Below are positions 8,507 through 15,786 of a stretch of 40,385 bases of DNA, in pieces. Where the stretch lies: positions 1 through 40,385 of the forward strand of contig JADHUV010000022.1 in NCBI GenBank assembly GCA_016784355.1, given 5' to 3'. Below the pieces are notes generated by a model. That model was not told the origin of the DNA, made no database searches, and saw nothing but the letters and a program-made list of their open reading frames with translations. Position 1 is the first letter of the stretch. Each line of letters opens with the position of its first letter. The DNA comes from Nitrospira sp. Its GTDB lineage: Bacteria > Nitrospirota > Thermodesulfovibrionia > UBA6902. The position numbers and the translations under genes are program-made.

Positions 8507-9308
8507 TGAGTTTCTTACATATCCTTTTATTCAGCGGGCACTTTTTGCGTCCTTAATGGTGGGCATACTCTGTCCCTTTGTAGGTAATTTTGTGCTGCTT
8601 CGCAGGATGTCTTTTTTTTCCGATGCGATTTCTCACTCAGCTTTTGCCGGATTGGCCGCAGGAGCCCTGCTTGGTGTTGATCTCTCGATTTCTTCTATGG
8701 TAGTTGCGATAATGATTGCCTTGATGATAGCCTTTATGTCCGAAAAATCCGGACTCTCCCATGATACAGTTATCGGGGTTGCTTTTTCCGGTGCCATTGC
8801 AACGGGAATGCTTATACTGGGAATGCTCAAGGGATATCGGGCAGAGGTCTTTAATTACCTGTTTGGCGATATACTGGCAGTTTCCAAAACGGATCTTGTG
8901 CTTTTGATGGCTGTCAGTGTGCTGACCATAGCACTGATTATCGTTTTTTTAAAACCGCTGCTTCAGCTGACCTTTAACCGTGACCTTGCAAGGGTGGATG
9001 GTATAAATGTCCGGCTCTTTGAGTATATGCTTTTTGTTATTATCGCCATAGTTGTAACCGTGAGCCTGAAGATCGTGGGCCTGATACTTGTTACTTCCAT
9101 GTTAATAGTTCCGGCTGCTTCTGCCAGAAATATGGCTAAAAGTATGAAAGGACTCCTGGCCCTTTCGTGCCTGTTTGGTATGATCTCGGGTATTACCGGT
9201 ATGCTTGGTTCCCTGTATCTTAATACCTCGTCCGGCCCCACCATTGTGCTTTGCAGTATAGGTATATTTTTTATTACTCTTTTTGCAGGGCCGAGGATGA
9301 ATAATTAA
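8493..9308 (+). CDS. znuB: ZnuB-like metal ABC transporter permease
   Basis: A 271-residue integral membrane protein of the ABC-3 permease family with eight or nine hydrophobic segments. The family sequence MSFFSDAISHSAFAG lies near residue 40, and a conserved cytoplasmic region (NRDLARVDGINV) lies near 165. It starts inside the end of the ATPase gene (14-base overlap), the tight packing usual for znu/mnt/sit operons. It forms the channel for zinc or manganese. The closest named type is ZnuB, but specificity cannot be read from sequence. A 39-bp gap with an AAGGAG site leads to the next gene. Confidence 0.92.
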   Translation: MTTISEFLTYPFIQRALFASLMVGILCPFVGNFVLLRRMSFFSDAISHSAFAGLAAGALLGVDLSISSMVVAIMIALMIAFMSEKSGLSHDTVIGVAFSGAIATGMLILGMLKGYRAEVFNYLFGDILAVSKTDLVLLMAVSVLTIALIIVFLKPLLQLTFNRDLARVDGINVRLFEYMLFVIIAIVVTVSLKIVGLILVTSMLIVPAASARNMAKSMKGLLALSCLFGMISGITGMLGSLYLNTSSGPTIVLCSIGIFFITLFAGPRMNN

Positions 9309-9347
9309 TGCGTTTATGGTAAATGAATATATAAGGAGAGTACGCAC

Positions 9348-10547
9348 ATGAAATACGTAATAATAGGCAATGGCGTAGCCGGTATGACAGCGGCTGAAAC
9401 TATCAGAAAGGCTGATTCCGAAGGCTCGATAACAGTAATAACAGAGGAAGCCGTACCCTTTTACAGCCGCATCAGGCTGATAGATTACCTGGCCGGAGAT
9501 GCCGGTCTTGCGGATATTACCATTAAAAGTGAAGACTGGCATAGGGATAACAGGATAGAGCTTATGTCCGGCAGCAGGGTGGTTGAGATAAAGAAAGATC
9601 CTTCACAGGTGATAACGGAACAGGGGAATGTTATTGATTATGATCGACTGCTTATTGCAGCGGGCGGTATTTCATTTATTCCACCCATACCGGGAGTTGA
9701 TAAAAAAGGCGTGTTTGCGCTTAGAACTCTGCAGGATGCGGATGCCATACTGGAATATGCAGGGGGAATGGACTCAAAGAAGATCATACTTATAGGCGGT
9801 GGAGTGCTTGGGCTTGAGGCCGGCAACAGTCTCAGGAAAAGGGGTTATGAGGTCACTGTTGTAGAGTTTTTCCCGAGACTGCTTCCAAGGCAGATGGATC
9901 CTGATGGTGCCGGGGTATTGAAGGCACAGATGGAGCAACTTGGATTCAGTTTTTATCTCGATGCAAAATCAAAAGAGATAACCGGCGGTGAAGTTGTTGA
10001 TGGGCTTTTACTTGAAGATGGGACTCTGATAGAGGGCGGTCTTGTAATTGTATCGGCTGGAGTCAGGCCTCGGGCCGAGCTTGCAGCTGCAATCGGTCTG
10101 ACCGTCAGTAAAGGGGTAGTTGTCAATGACCGCATGGAAACAGAGGTGCCTGAAATTTTCGCGGCCGGAGACCTGATAGAGCATAAAGAAAGTTTTTATG
10201 GAATATGGCCTGCAGCTCAGAAGCAGGGTCAGGTAGCTGGGACTAATATGGCTGGTGGCGATGCCATATATGAGGGTACTACCATGTCCAATATGCTGAA
10301 GGTTGTTGGAATAGACCTGGCTGCCGCCGGTGATATTGATGCGGACTCAAAGCTCGAAGCAATCGTTCTGAGAAATCAGGATTCATTTGTTTACAGGAAG
10401 CTTGTCCTGAATGGCAATACCATTGTCGGCTGTATTATGTACGGCGATATATCCGGATATCGAAAAGTGCTTAAGGCCATTGAGGAAAAACGAGATATAT
10501 CTGCTATACGTACCAGTCTTGAAGGATGGGATTTGGACGCTCTCTGA
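9348..10547 (+). CDS. FAD/NAD(P)-dependent oxidoreductase (rubredoxin/nitrite reductase-type)
   Basis: A 399-residue pyridine nucleotide-disulfide oxidoreductase class I-like protein without redox-active cysteines. The N-terminal FAD-binding fingerprint is VIIGNGVAGMTAAE (residues 4-17) and the second, NAD(P)-binding fingerprint is IILIGGGVLGLEAG (about 145-158). EIFAAGDLIE (about 267) is the FAD ribityl motif. The pattern matches NADH-rubredoxin reductases and the N-terminal module of NirB. Here it stands alone, without rubredoxin, ferredoxin or nitrite-reductase domains. It probably passes electrons from NAD(P)H to a small carrier encoded elsewhere. A good AAGGAGAG ribosome site precedes the ATG. 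It follows znuB by 39 bp and may be read through from it. Confidence 0.88.
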   Translation: MKYVIIGNGVAGMTAAETIRKADSEGSITVITEEAVPFYSRIRLIDYLAGDAGLADITIKSEDWHRDNRIELMSGSRVVEIKKDPSQVITEQGNVIDYDRLLIAAGGISFIPPIPGVDKKGVFALRTLQDADAILEYAGGMDSKKIILIGGGVLGLEAGNSLRKRGYEVTVVEFFPRLLPRQMDPDGAGVLKAQMEQLGFSFYLDAKSKEITGGEVVDGLLLEDGTLIEGGLVIVSAGVRPRAELAAAIGLTVSKGVVVNDRMETEVPEIFAAGDLIEHKESFYGIWPAAQKQGQVAGTNMAGGDAIYEGTTMSNMLKVVGIDLAAAGDIDADSKLEAIVLRNQDSFVYRKLVLNGNTIVGCIMYGDISGYRKVLKAIEEKRDISAIRTSLEGWDLDAL

Positions 10548-10863
10548 TCTGCGATTACATTATGTCAACGGATTTAATATGTAAGGTTATCCGACTTTGT
10601 ATTGCTGTCTAAACTATTGAAATTTCGATCCTTTTTTTATGGCCATTCATAATATCATTCCCGGTATGTGTAAATTGTCGAGAATCTTTACTTGAAAAGA
10701 GGGGATATTGATTGTTTTGTCGAGTCCCTTGACACTTTAATCTGGTATTGATTGCAGTATAAACCTAACCACTTATAAATATAGCTTAAAAAAATAATGG
10801 TATAGAAATTGCAATATTGCAGGGTATATTGCAAATAAAAACATATTTAACGGAGGGAAGAAG
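10548..10863. other. AT-rich intergenic leader of the PEP-CTERM gene
   Basis: No open frame is visible. The region contains repeated ATTGATTG and ATTGCA words, a TTGACA at 10729-10734 without a well-spaced -10, the sigma-54-type site at 10798-10813 and a strong CGGAGGG ribosome site just before the ATG at 10864. Confidence 0.6.
10798..10813 (+). promoter_or_regulatory. sigma-54 (RpoN) -24/-12 promoter
   Basis: TGGTATAGAAATTGCA matches TGGYAYRNNNNTTGCW at every defined position, with the obligatory GG-N10-GC spacing. It lies 50 bases before the ATG of the PEP-CTERM gene, placing the start of transcription near 10823. Sigma-54 control by a PrsK/PrsR-type system is known for PEP-CTERM proteins in other bacteria. 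Confidence 0.72.
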
Positions 10864-11838
10864 ATGAAAAAATTCACGGGAATAGTAATGCTGGCCTTAC
10901 TAGTACTGCTTGGAGGTGTAGTGCCTTCATCTGCTGCAGTTGTTAAATCTGATTTTGTATTTATCGTTGATGCTACCGGTTCAATGGGTGGAGAGATTGC
11001 TGCGGTGCAAAGTGGGTTGACTGGATTTGTAAGCGGCTTGAATCTTGCAGCTATTGATGCGCGTTTTGCTGTTATATTATATGGCGGAGCACCTGAGCTG
11101 GTGCAGGACTTTACTTCGAGCGGTGCTGCTACTACTGCTACTTTTGGGCAGATCAGCGTAAACGGTGCGGTAGGCGGTTTTCAGAATAACCATAACGTAA
11201 ACCCGGAGGCAGGACTTGAGGCTATCAGAATCGCCCTTGGAACCGCGACAAATAACACATTGTTAAGGACTAATATTGGTGGCGGATCTGGAAATCTTGT
11301 TTACAGAAATGATGCAAGAAAAAATCTCATTCTCGTTACTGATGAGGACTCTGACAGGCCATTTTATGCTGCTAACCGCGAGGCTGATCAGACAAGTCTT
11401 GATCCACCTGCAAATATTGCCGGTACTGGGTGGCAGACAGAGGTTGATAATACCGCGGCCGATGTTCTCGCAAACAAGGCATTTGTGAACATGATTATAA
11501 ATGCAGGCGATACACCTGCAAAATCACAATATGGCGATCCTGCTCAGGATGTTTCAGATGCTGACTTTCTGAATTTTGATGATGCGGCCACGCTGACAAA
11601 CCTTGGCAATGCGGGCTTTGGCAGCAGTCTTGAGGCTCAGATTCTTTCTGGTGGGTTAATTGGCAGGACATTTAATATTGCTGATATTAATAGTCAGGAT
11701 TTTATAGATAACTTTTTTGCAGCGAAGATCGAGGAGACAATTATCAATCCTCCGGTCGTTCCCGAGCCTGCTACATTTCTGCTGCTTGGTTTTGGCATAG
11801 CTGGCCTGAGGCTGGCATCAAGGCGTTATAAAAAATAA
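10864..11838 (+). CDS. PEP-CTERM sorted von Willebrand factor A-domain protein
   Basis: A 324-residue exported protein. A signal peptide (residues 1-24, ending SSAA) is followed by a von Willebrand A domain. Its metal site appears as VDATGSMGG, a variant of DxSxS with T in place of the first S, plus ILVTDEDSD later. The C-terminus is a canonical sorting signal: VPEP, a hydrophobic helix (TFLLLGFGIAGL) and a basic end (ASRRYKK). Such proteins are cleaved by an exosortase at the inner membrane and are tied to exopolysaccharide. The exosortase is not in this window. The gene is a single transcription unit with its own sigma-54-type promoter and terminator. It probably acts at the surface or in the matrix as an adhesive protein. 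Confidence 0.92.
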   Translation: MKKFTGIVMLALLVLLGGVVPSSAAVVKSDFVFIVDATGSMGGEIAAVQSGLTGFVSGLNLAAIDARFAVILYGGAPELVQDFTSSGAATTATFGQISVNGAVGGFQNNHNVNPEAGLEAIRIALGTATNNTLLRTNIGGGSGNLVYRNDARKNLILVTDEDSDRPFYAANREADQTSLDPPANIAGTGWQTEVDNTAADVLANKAFVNMIINAGDTPAKSQYGDPAQDVSDADFLNFDDAATLTNLGNAGFGSSLEAQILSGGLIGRTFNIADINSQDFIDNFFAAKIEETIINPPVVPEPATFLLLGFGIAGLRLASRRYKK

Positions 11839-11856
11839 TCGGGATCAAGTTTTAAT

Positions 11857-11892
11857 AAAAGGCGGCAGCCGCATAGTGGTTGCTGCCTTTTT
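11857..11892 (+). terminator. rho-independent terminator, usable in both directions
   Basis: GGCGGCAGCC pairs with GGTTGCTGCC across a seven-base loop, with A-runs before and T-runs after. It ends the PEP-CTERM gene and, read on the other strand, the universal stress protein gene that stops at 11894. Confidence 0.9.
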
Positions 11893-11893
11893 A

Positions 11894-12775
11894 TTATCCA
11901 ATCATTACGGAACATTCGGCATGATTTAATATATGTCGAGATACGCTGCCGAGCGCCCCCTTAAGACCTCTCTTGCCGCTTGTACCAACAATAATCAGAT
12001 TCGCCTTGATCTCATGCGCCACATTAAGTATTTCCTCGGGGGCATCACCGTACCGGATCTCCCGGTTAATAGATGAAAATGATCCTGTAAGCTCATTGAC
12101 GGCTGAGTCCAGTATCACATCTGCCTGTTTTGTTTCCCATTCTCTTGAACTGGCAACGATGTTTTTCATCCGGCCGTCTATCTCGAGGGAAAACCTTTCA
12201 GGTATATCAGCCATGGCAGAACTGACAACGTGTAAAACAGTGCATTCTGAACCCTCTGGAAACGATAACTTGTGAAGGTCTTTGCATGCAGCAACTGCAC
12301 GCTCTGATCCATCAGTGGCGAAGAGTATCTTGAATCCGGAGTCGGGCGTATTATTTATGGTTTTAACTATAAGTGCAGGTATGCTGGAGTGTTCTGCCAC
12401 CTGCTTGGTTATGCTGCCGACTATGTGAGTAACTATCCCCTTTACTCCGCGGGCTCCCATTACGATCATATCTGCCTTTGACGTTTTGGCAGTATCTATA
12501 ATGGCCTTGTCCGGGTAGTTTTCTGCAAACACACGCGTGATAGCGGCCTGGCAAGGCTGCAGTGCATCTTCGGCAGCATCTAAAATTCTGGGGACTATTT
12601 CCTCTCTGATCTCCTTGAAATCCTCAAACAGCGCACCCCATTCGTGCATGATCGGAACCCAACTTATTGCATGTATAATAATTATCTCATCTTCCGGTGT
12701 CAGTCTTAATTTAGACAGAAATTTAGCGGCAGATTCAGAATGATCAGAGCCATCGGTTGCAAGTACGATCTTCAT
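11894..12775 (-). CDS. tandem-domain universal stress protein (UspA family)
   Basis: A 293-residue cytoplasmic protein made of two Usp domains (about 1-141 and 150-293), each beginning with the family start IVLATDGS / ILFATDGS. The first domain has the ATP-binding pattern G-2x-G-9x-G-S (from GARG to GS). The second has a similar loop (GTSGKRG...GS) one residue shorter, so nucleotide binding there is less certain. Tandem Usp proteins form intramolecular dimers that respond to stress or energy state. An AGGTGAGG ribosome site lies before the ATG. It is a single gene, convergent with the PEP-CTERM gene and divergent from the LapA-like gene. Nothing in the sequence shows the signal it answers to. 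Confidence 0.93.
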   Translation of the reverse strand: MKIVLATDGSDHSESAAKFLSKLRLTPEDEIIIIHAISWVPIMHEWGALFEDFKEIREEIVPRILDAAEDALQPCQAAITRVFAENYPDKAIIDTAKTSKADMIVMGARGVKGIVTHIVGSITKQVAEHSSIPALIVKTINNTPDSGFKILFATDGSERAVAACKDLHKLSFPEGSECTVLHVVSSAMADIPERFSLEIDGRMKNIVASSREWETKQADVILDSAVNELTGSFSSINREIRYGDAPEEILNVAHEIKANLIIVGTSGKRGLKGALGSVSRHILNHAECSVMIG

Positions 12776-12947
12776 GCCTCACCTCTTTTTTAATGTTGAT
12801 GATTTGTAATCAATTAGATTGTATCATATTTTTTTGCTGTGCAAAGGGGACGTGCAAGTAAATATGTGAGATAATAATGATTGTCGTATAAGGGTTACGG
12901 TTTATTTTTCCGTCTCTACTCGATTATAATCGCTAAGGAGGTTTTAC

Positions 12948-13289
12948 ATGAAATTGTTTCTTTTGCTTGCATTACTTATCGCTGTAGCCATTATAATCTT
13001 TGCCACACAGAACCAAACCGAGCTTACACTGAATTTTCTTCAATGGAATTTTACTAGATCGGTCGCTGAGATCCTGGCCGTACCTTTTATAGTTGGTGTA
13101 TTTGCCGGTATGGCCTTATTCACACCTCTATGGTGGAAGAAATCAAAGTCAGTAAGACTGTTGAAGCGCCATATTCATGAGCTTGAGGCAGCTATGCCGC
13201 CTGCTGTACAGGAGGAGTCTGCAGAAACTGAACAGGATACAGAAGAGGCTGAATCGGAAAATGAAGGAGCTATTGAACCGGTTCGTTAG
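12948..13289 (+). CDS. LapA-like (DUF1049) small membrane protein
   Basis: A 113-residue inner-membrane protein. Two hydrophobic segments (about 3-19 and 38-60) flank the family motif FATQNQTELTLNFLQW. A basic stretch (KKSKSVRLLKRHIHELEAA) and a very acidic tail follow. This is the LapA/YciS type of lipopolysaccharide assembly protein, which in enterobacteria works with LapB to control LpxC turnover. There is no lapB next to it here. An excellent AAGGAGG ribosome site precedes the ATG. The acidic C-terminus is longer than in short family members. Confidence 0.85.
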   Translation: MKLFLLLALLIAVAIIIFATQNQTELTLNFLQWNFTRSVAEILAVPFIVGVFAGMALFTPLWWKKSKSVRLLKRHIHELEAAMPPAVQEESAETEQDTEEAESENEGAIEPVR

Positions 13290-13304
13290 ATTTATTTGAA
13301 GCGG

Positions 13305-13760
13305 TTATGAGCCTATGTCGTTTGATGGCTTGAAATGCTGAGTAATCGGATCCCATTGATAGGCACTTATCTCTTCGACTTTGCCACTTATCACGGATAT
13401 TACAATTTGAAGAGCATTCGGATATTCCGGTTCTCCAAAAACGGTCTGGGCAGCATGGTCTTCCTCTGAAAAATAGGCCTCATGGTCAGGATGGGAGTGA
13501 TAAAATGCCAGAACCTTTTCTCCACTGGAAAGGGCATTCTTTATTATTCTGTTAAATTCAGACCTCTCGATAAAATACGCGGTGCGGGCATCTCTTGGGA
13601 ATCGTTCAGGATCTTCAGTGTGCATCTTATTTTGAAGGTTATTGCATCTGTGGACGTTCTGTTTTAGATCGCTGCCCGTAATGATGCCGCAGCACTCAAA
13701 AGGGTATTCTCCTTCAGCATGTTCATGGATACTTTTTTTTGTGTCCTGCATTAAGTACAT
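13305..13760 (-). CDS. M67 (JAMM/MPN+) metallopeptidase, Mec-like
   Basis: A 151-residue zinc isopeptidase-like protein. The JAMM signature is visible as FYHSHPDHEAYFSEEDH (HxHPx7SxxD), with an upstream Glu in the first helix (EGEYPFECCG). In actinobacteria the homologue Mec removes newly formed cysteine from the ubiquitin-like carrier CysO, working with CysM. The placement here, 34 bases after a cysM-like gene, strongly suggests the same role in a sulfur-carrier route to cysteine. No CysO/ThiS-like gene is in the window. Two close ATGs (13760 and 13751) lack clear ribosome sites, so the start is uncertain by three codons. Confidence 0.88.
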   Translation of the reverse strand: MYLMQDTKKSIHEHAEGEYPFECCGIITGSDLKQNVHRCNNLQNKMHTEDPERFPRDARTAYFIERSEFNRIIKNALSSGEKVLAFYHSHPDHEAYFSEEDHAAQTVFGEPEYPNALQIVISVISGKVEEISAYQWDPITQHFKPSNDIGS

Positions 13761-13794
13761 TTATTTTTCAGGGCTGTAACTTAATAAAACGTTA

Positions 13795-14748
13795 TTATAT
13801 TGCATGGCTTAAGTACCTGTCGCCGCCATCAGGGAATATGGTTACAATGGTCCCGCTCTTAATTTGTTCAGCTATTCTTATAGATCCAACCAGGGCTGCC
13901 CCTGAAGAATGTCCTATGGCGAGTCCGGCTTTGGTAGTAATGGTCTTGACCATATCGTAAGATTCTTCTGTTCCAACAAATACTGTTTCATCCGGAAATC
14001 CCGTATCATATATGGCCGGAACTATGGAGCTTTCCATGTGCTTCAGTCCTTCTATGCCGTGCATTGCATCGTCCGGCTCAATCGCTATTATCCTGATATC
14101 AGGGTTGTGCTCTTTCAATGCCCGGCCTGTTCCCATTATAGTTCCGGTGGTCCCGAGGCAGGCAACAAAATGAGTCACCTCGCCGTTAGTCTGCTCTATG
14201 ATCTCGGGACCGGTAGTGGTGTAATGTGCCTTCCAGTTTGAGGGGTTAGAGTACTGATCAGGCATGAAATATTTTTCCGGCTCTTCTGCGTAAATTTTCT
14301 TTGCAAGCTTGATCGCACCGTCTGATCCCTCAAAAGGGCTTGAGTATATGATTTCTGCACCAAATGCCTTTATTATCTTTTTTCTCTCAATGCTGGCGTT
14401 TTTGGGAAGTACGATCCTGGCCTTGTATCCCCTGACTGCAGCGATCATGGCATAAGCGATGCCGGTATTTCCCGAGGTTGAATCAATAATGATCCTGTCT
14501 TTTGTAAGTATGCCGGATTTTTCAGCGTCCTTTATCATCTGGTAGGCAGCCCTGTCCTTGACCGAACCTCCGGGATTGAAGCACTCTAGTTTTGCATAGA
14601 TATTTATGCCGGACTTAAGGCCCGGTATCATATCATTAAGACGGATCAGGGGCGTATTGCCTATAGTGTCAAGGATGGAACTGCTCAGGTGGTTTATTGT
14701 ATGCACAGTGTCTGACATATCAGATATTGGACTCATTTTCAGATTCAA
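13795..14748 (-). CDS. cysM: cysteine synthase B-type PLP enzyme
   Basis: A fold-type II PLP enzyme of up to 317 residues. The Schiff-base lysine lies in FNPGGSVKDRAA, the substrate loop is STSGNTGIA, and the phosphate-binding GTTGTIMGTG stretch is present. It makes cysteine from an O-activated serine and sulfide, or from a sulfur carrier. The following M67 peptidase favours the carrier-dependent (CysM/CysO) type. The annotated ATG (14748) overlaps cysK by 29 bases. Starts at 14736 or 14718, the latter in a TGATATG stop-start junction, are equally reasonable, since family members usually begin about 10 residues before the IGNTPLIRL motif. Coupled translation with cysK is likely. Confidence 0.88.
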   Translation of the reverse strand: MNLKMSPISDMSDTVHTINHLSSSILDTIGNTPLIRLNDMIPGLKSGINIYAKLECFNPGGSVKDRAAYQMIKDAEKSGILTKDRIIIDSTSGNTGIAYAMIAAVRGYKARIVLPKNASIERKKIIKAFGAEIIYSSPFEGSDGAIKLAKKIYAEEPEKYFMPDQYSNPSNWKAHYTTTGPEIIEQTNGEVTHFVACLGTTGTIMGTGRALKEHNPDIRIIAIEPDDAMHGIEGLKHMESSIVPAIYDTGFPDETVFVGTEESYDMVKTITTKAGLAIGHSSGAALVGSIRIAEQIKSGTIVTIFPDGGDRYLSHAI

Positions 14749-15676
14749 AGAGTCTGGTGCTGAGATAGCGTTCGCCCGTGTCGCAAAACATGGTTACTAC
14801 TTTTTTCCCTGCACCCAGCAGCTTAGCTATTTTTATCGCGGCAAACAGGTTTGCGCCTGATGATATGCCGCAGAGTATGCCCTCCTGTTTCATAATGAGC
14901 CGTGTTGTTTCTATGGCCTCATCATCCGTGACCTGGATGATATCATCAATAATTGAACGGTTAAGGGTGTCAGGTATAAAACCAGCTCCTATTCCCTGGA
15001 TATCGTGTAATCCTGCATTGCCCCCTGAGAGTACAGAACTTTTAGCCGGCTCAACAGCGATCACCCTGACCTGCGCACCTAGTTCCTGTTTCAGTATTTC
15101 ACCTACCCCGGTAAGTGTGCCGCCTGTTCCGACTCCGGCTACAAATGCGTCTACGTCCTTAAGCTGGTTTAATATCTCTTGAGCGGTTGTCTGTCTGTGG
15201 GCCTCAGGGTTTGCGGGATTGGCAAATTGCTGCAGCTGGTGATAATGCTTTTCCTCTGCCAGTGTCTTTGCCATTTCCATTGCTCCTGTCATGTCCCGTG
15301 TCCCATCGGTCAGTATGAGATTGGCACCTAAGGACTTCAGCATATTACGTCTTTCCATGCTCATGGTTTCAGGCATGGTAAGTGCAATTTTATAACCCTT
15401 GGCCGCTCCCACAAAGGCAAGCCCTATGCCGGTATTGCCGGAGGTAGGTTCTATAAGGGTATCGCCTTTCCTGATTTTTCCATCTTTCTCCGCTGCTTGC
15501 ACCATGGCCAGGCATATCCTGTCTTTTACTGATTTGCAGGGGTTGAATGACTCGATCTTGGCATAGATGTCTGCTGAACCTTCGGGCACAAGTCTGTTTA
15601 TGCGCACCATTGGCGTATTGCCGATCAGGTCTAATACTGAATCTACAGGCTTTGAATAAAAAAAAGGTTTTTTCAT
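14720..15676 (-). CDS. cysK: cysteine synthase A (O-acetylserine sulfhydrylase)
   Basis: A 318-residue PLP enzyme of the CysK type. Motifs are IGNTPMVRIN (17-26), the PLP lysine in FNPCKSVKDRI, the substrate loop PTSGNTGIGL and the PLP phosphate loop GVGTGGTLTGVG. It replaces the acetyl group of O-acetylserine with sulfide to give cysteine. The usual PLP-lysine context (NPxxSVKDR) is intact. It is first of three co-directional genes (cysK, cysM, M67 peptidase), so the cell carries two cysteine synthases side by side. No cysE (serine acetyltransferase) is nearby. Confidence 0.92.
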   Translation of the reverse strand: MKKPFFYSKPVDSVLDLIGNTPMVRINRLVPEGSADIYAKIESFNPCKSVKDRICLAMVQAAEKDGKIRKGDTLIEPTSGNTGIGLAFVGAAKGYKIALTMPETMSMERRNMLKSLGANLILTDGTRDMTGAMEMAKTLAEEKHYHQLQQFANPANPEAHRQTTAQEILNQLKDVDAFVAGVGTGGTLTGVGEILKQELGAQVRVIAVEPAKSSVLSGGNAGLHDIQGIGAGFIPDTLNRSIIDDIIQVTDDEAIETTRLIMKQEGILCGISSGANLFAAIKIAKLLGAGKKVVTMFCDTGERYLSTRLFESENESNI

Positions 15677-15786
15677 GGTATATTCGCTATTAAAATATTG
15701 CGGGTTTTATTTTACACTATTTCCAATGAATCGTGAAACGCGGCTATCTGAGCGACTCAGTGCCTATGCCCCTTTATGCCGCTGTT

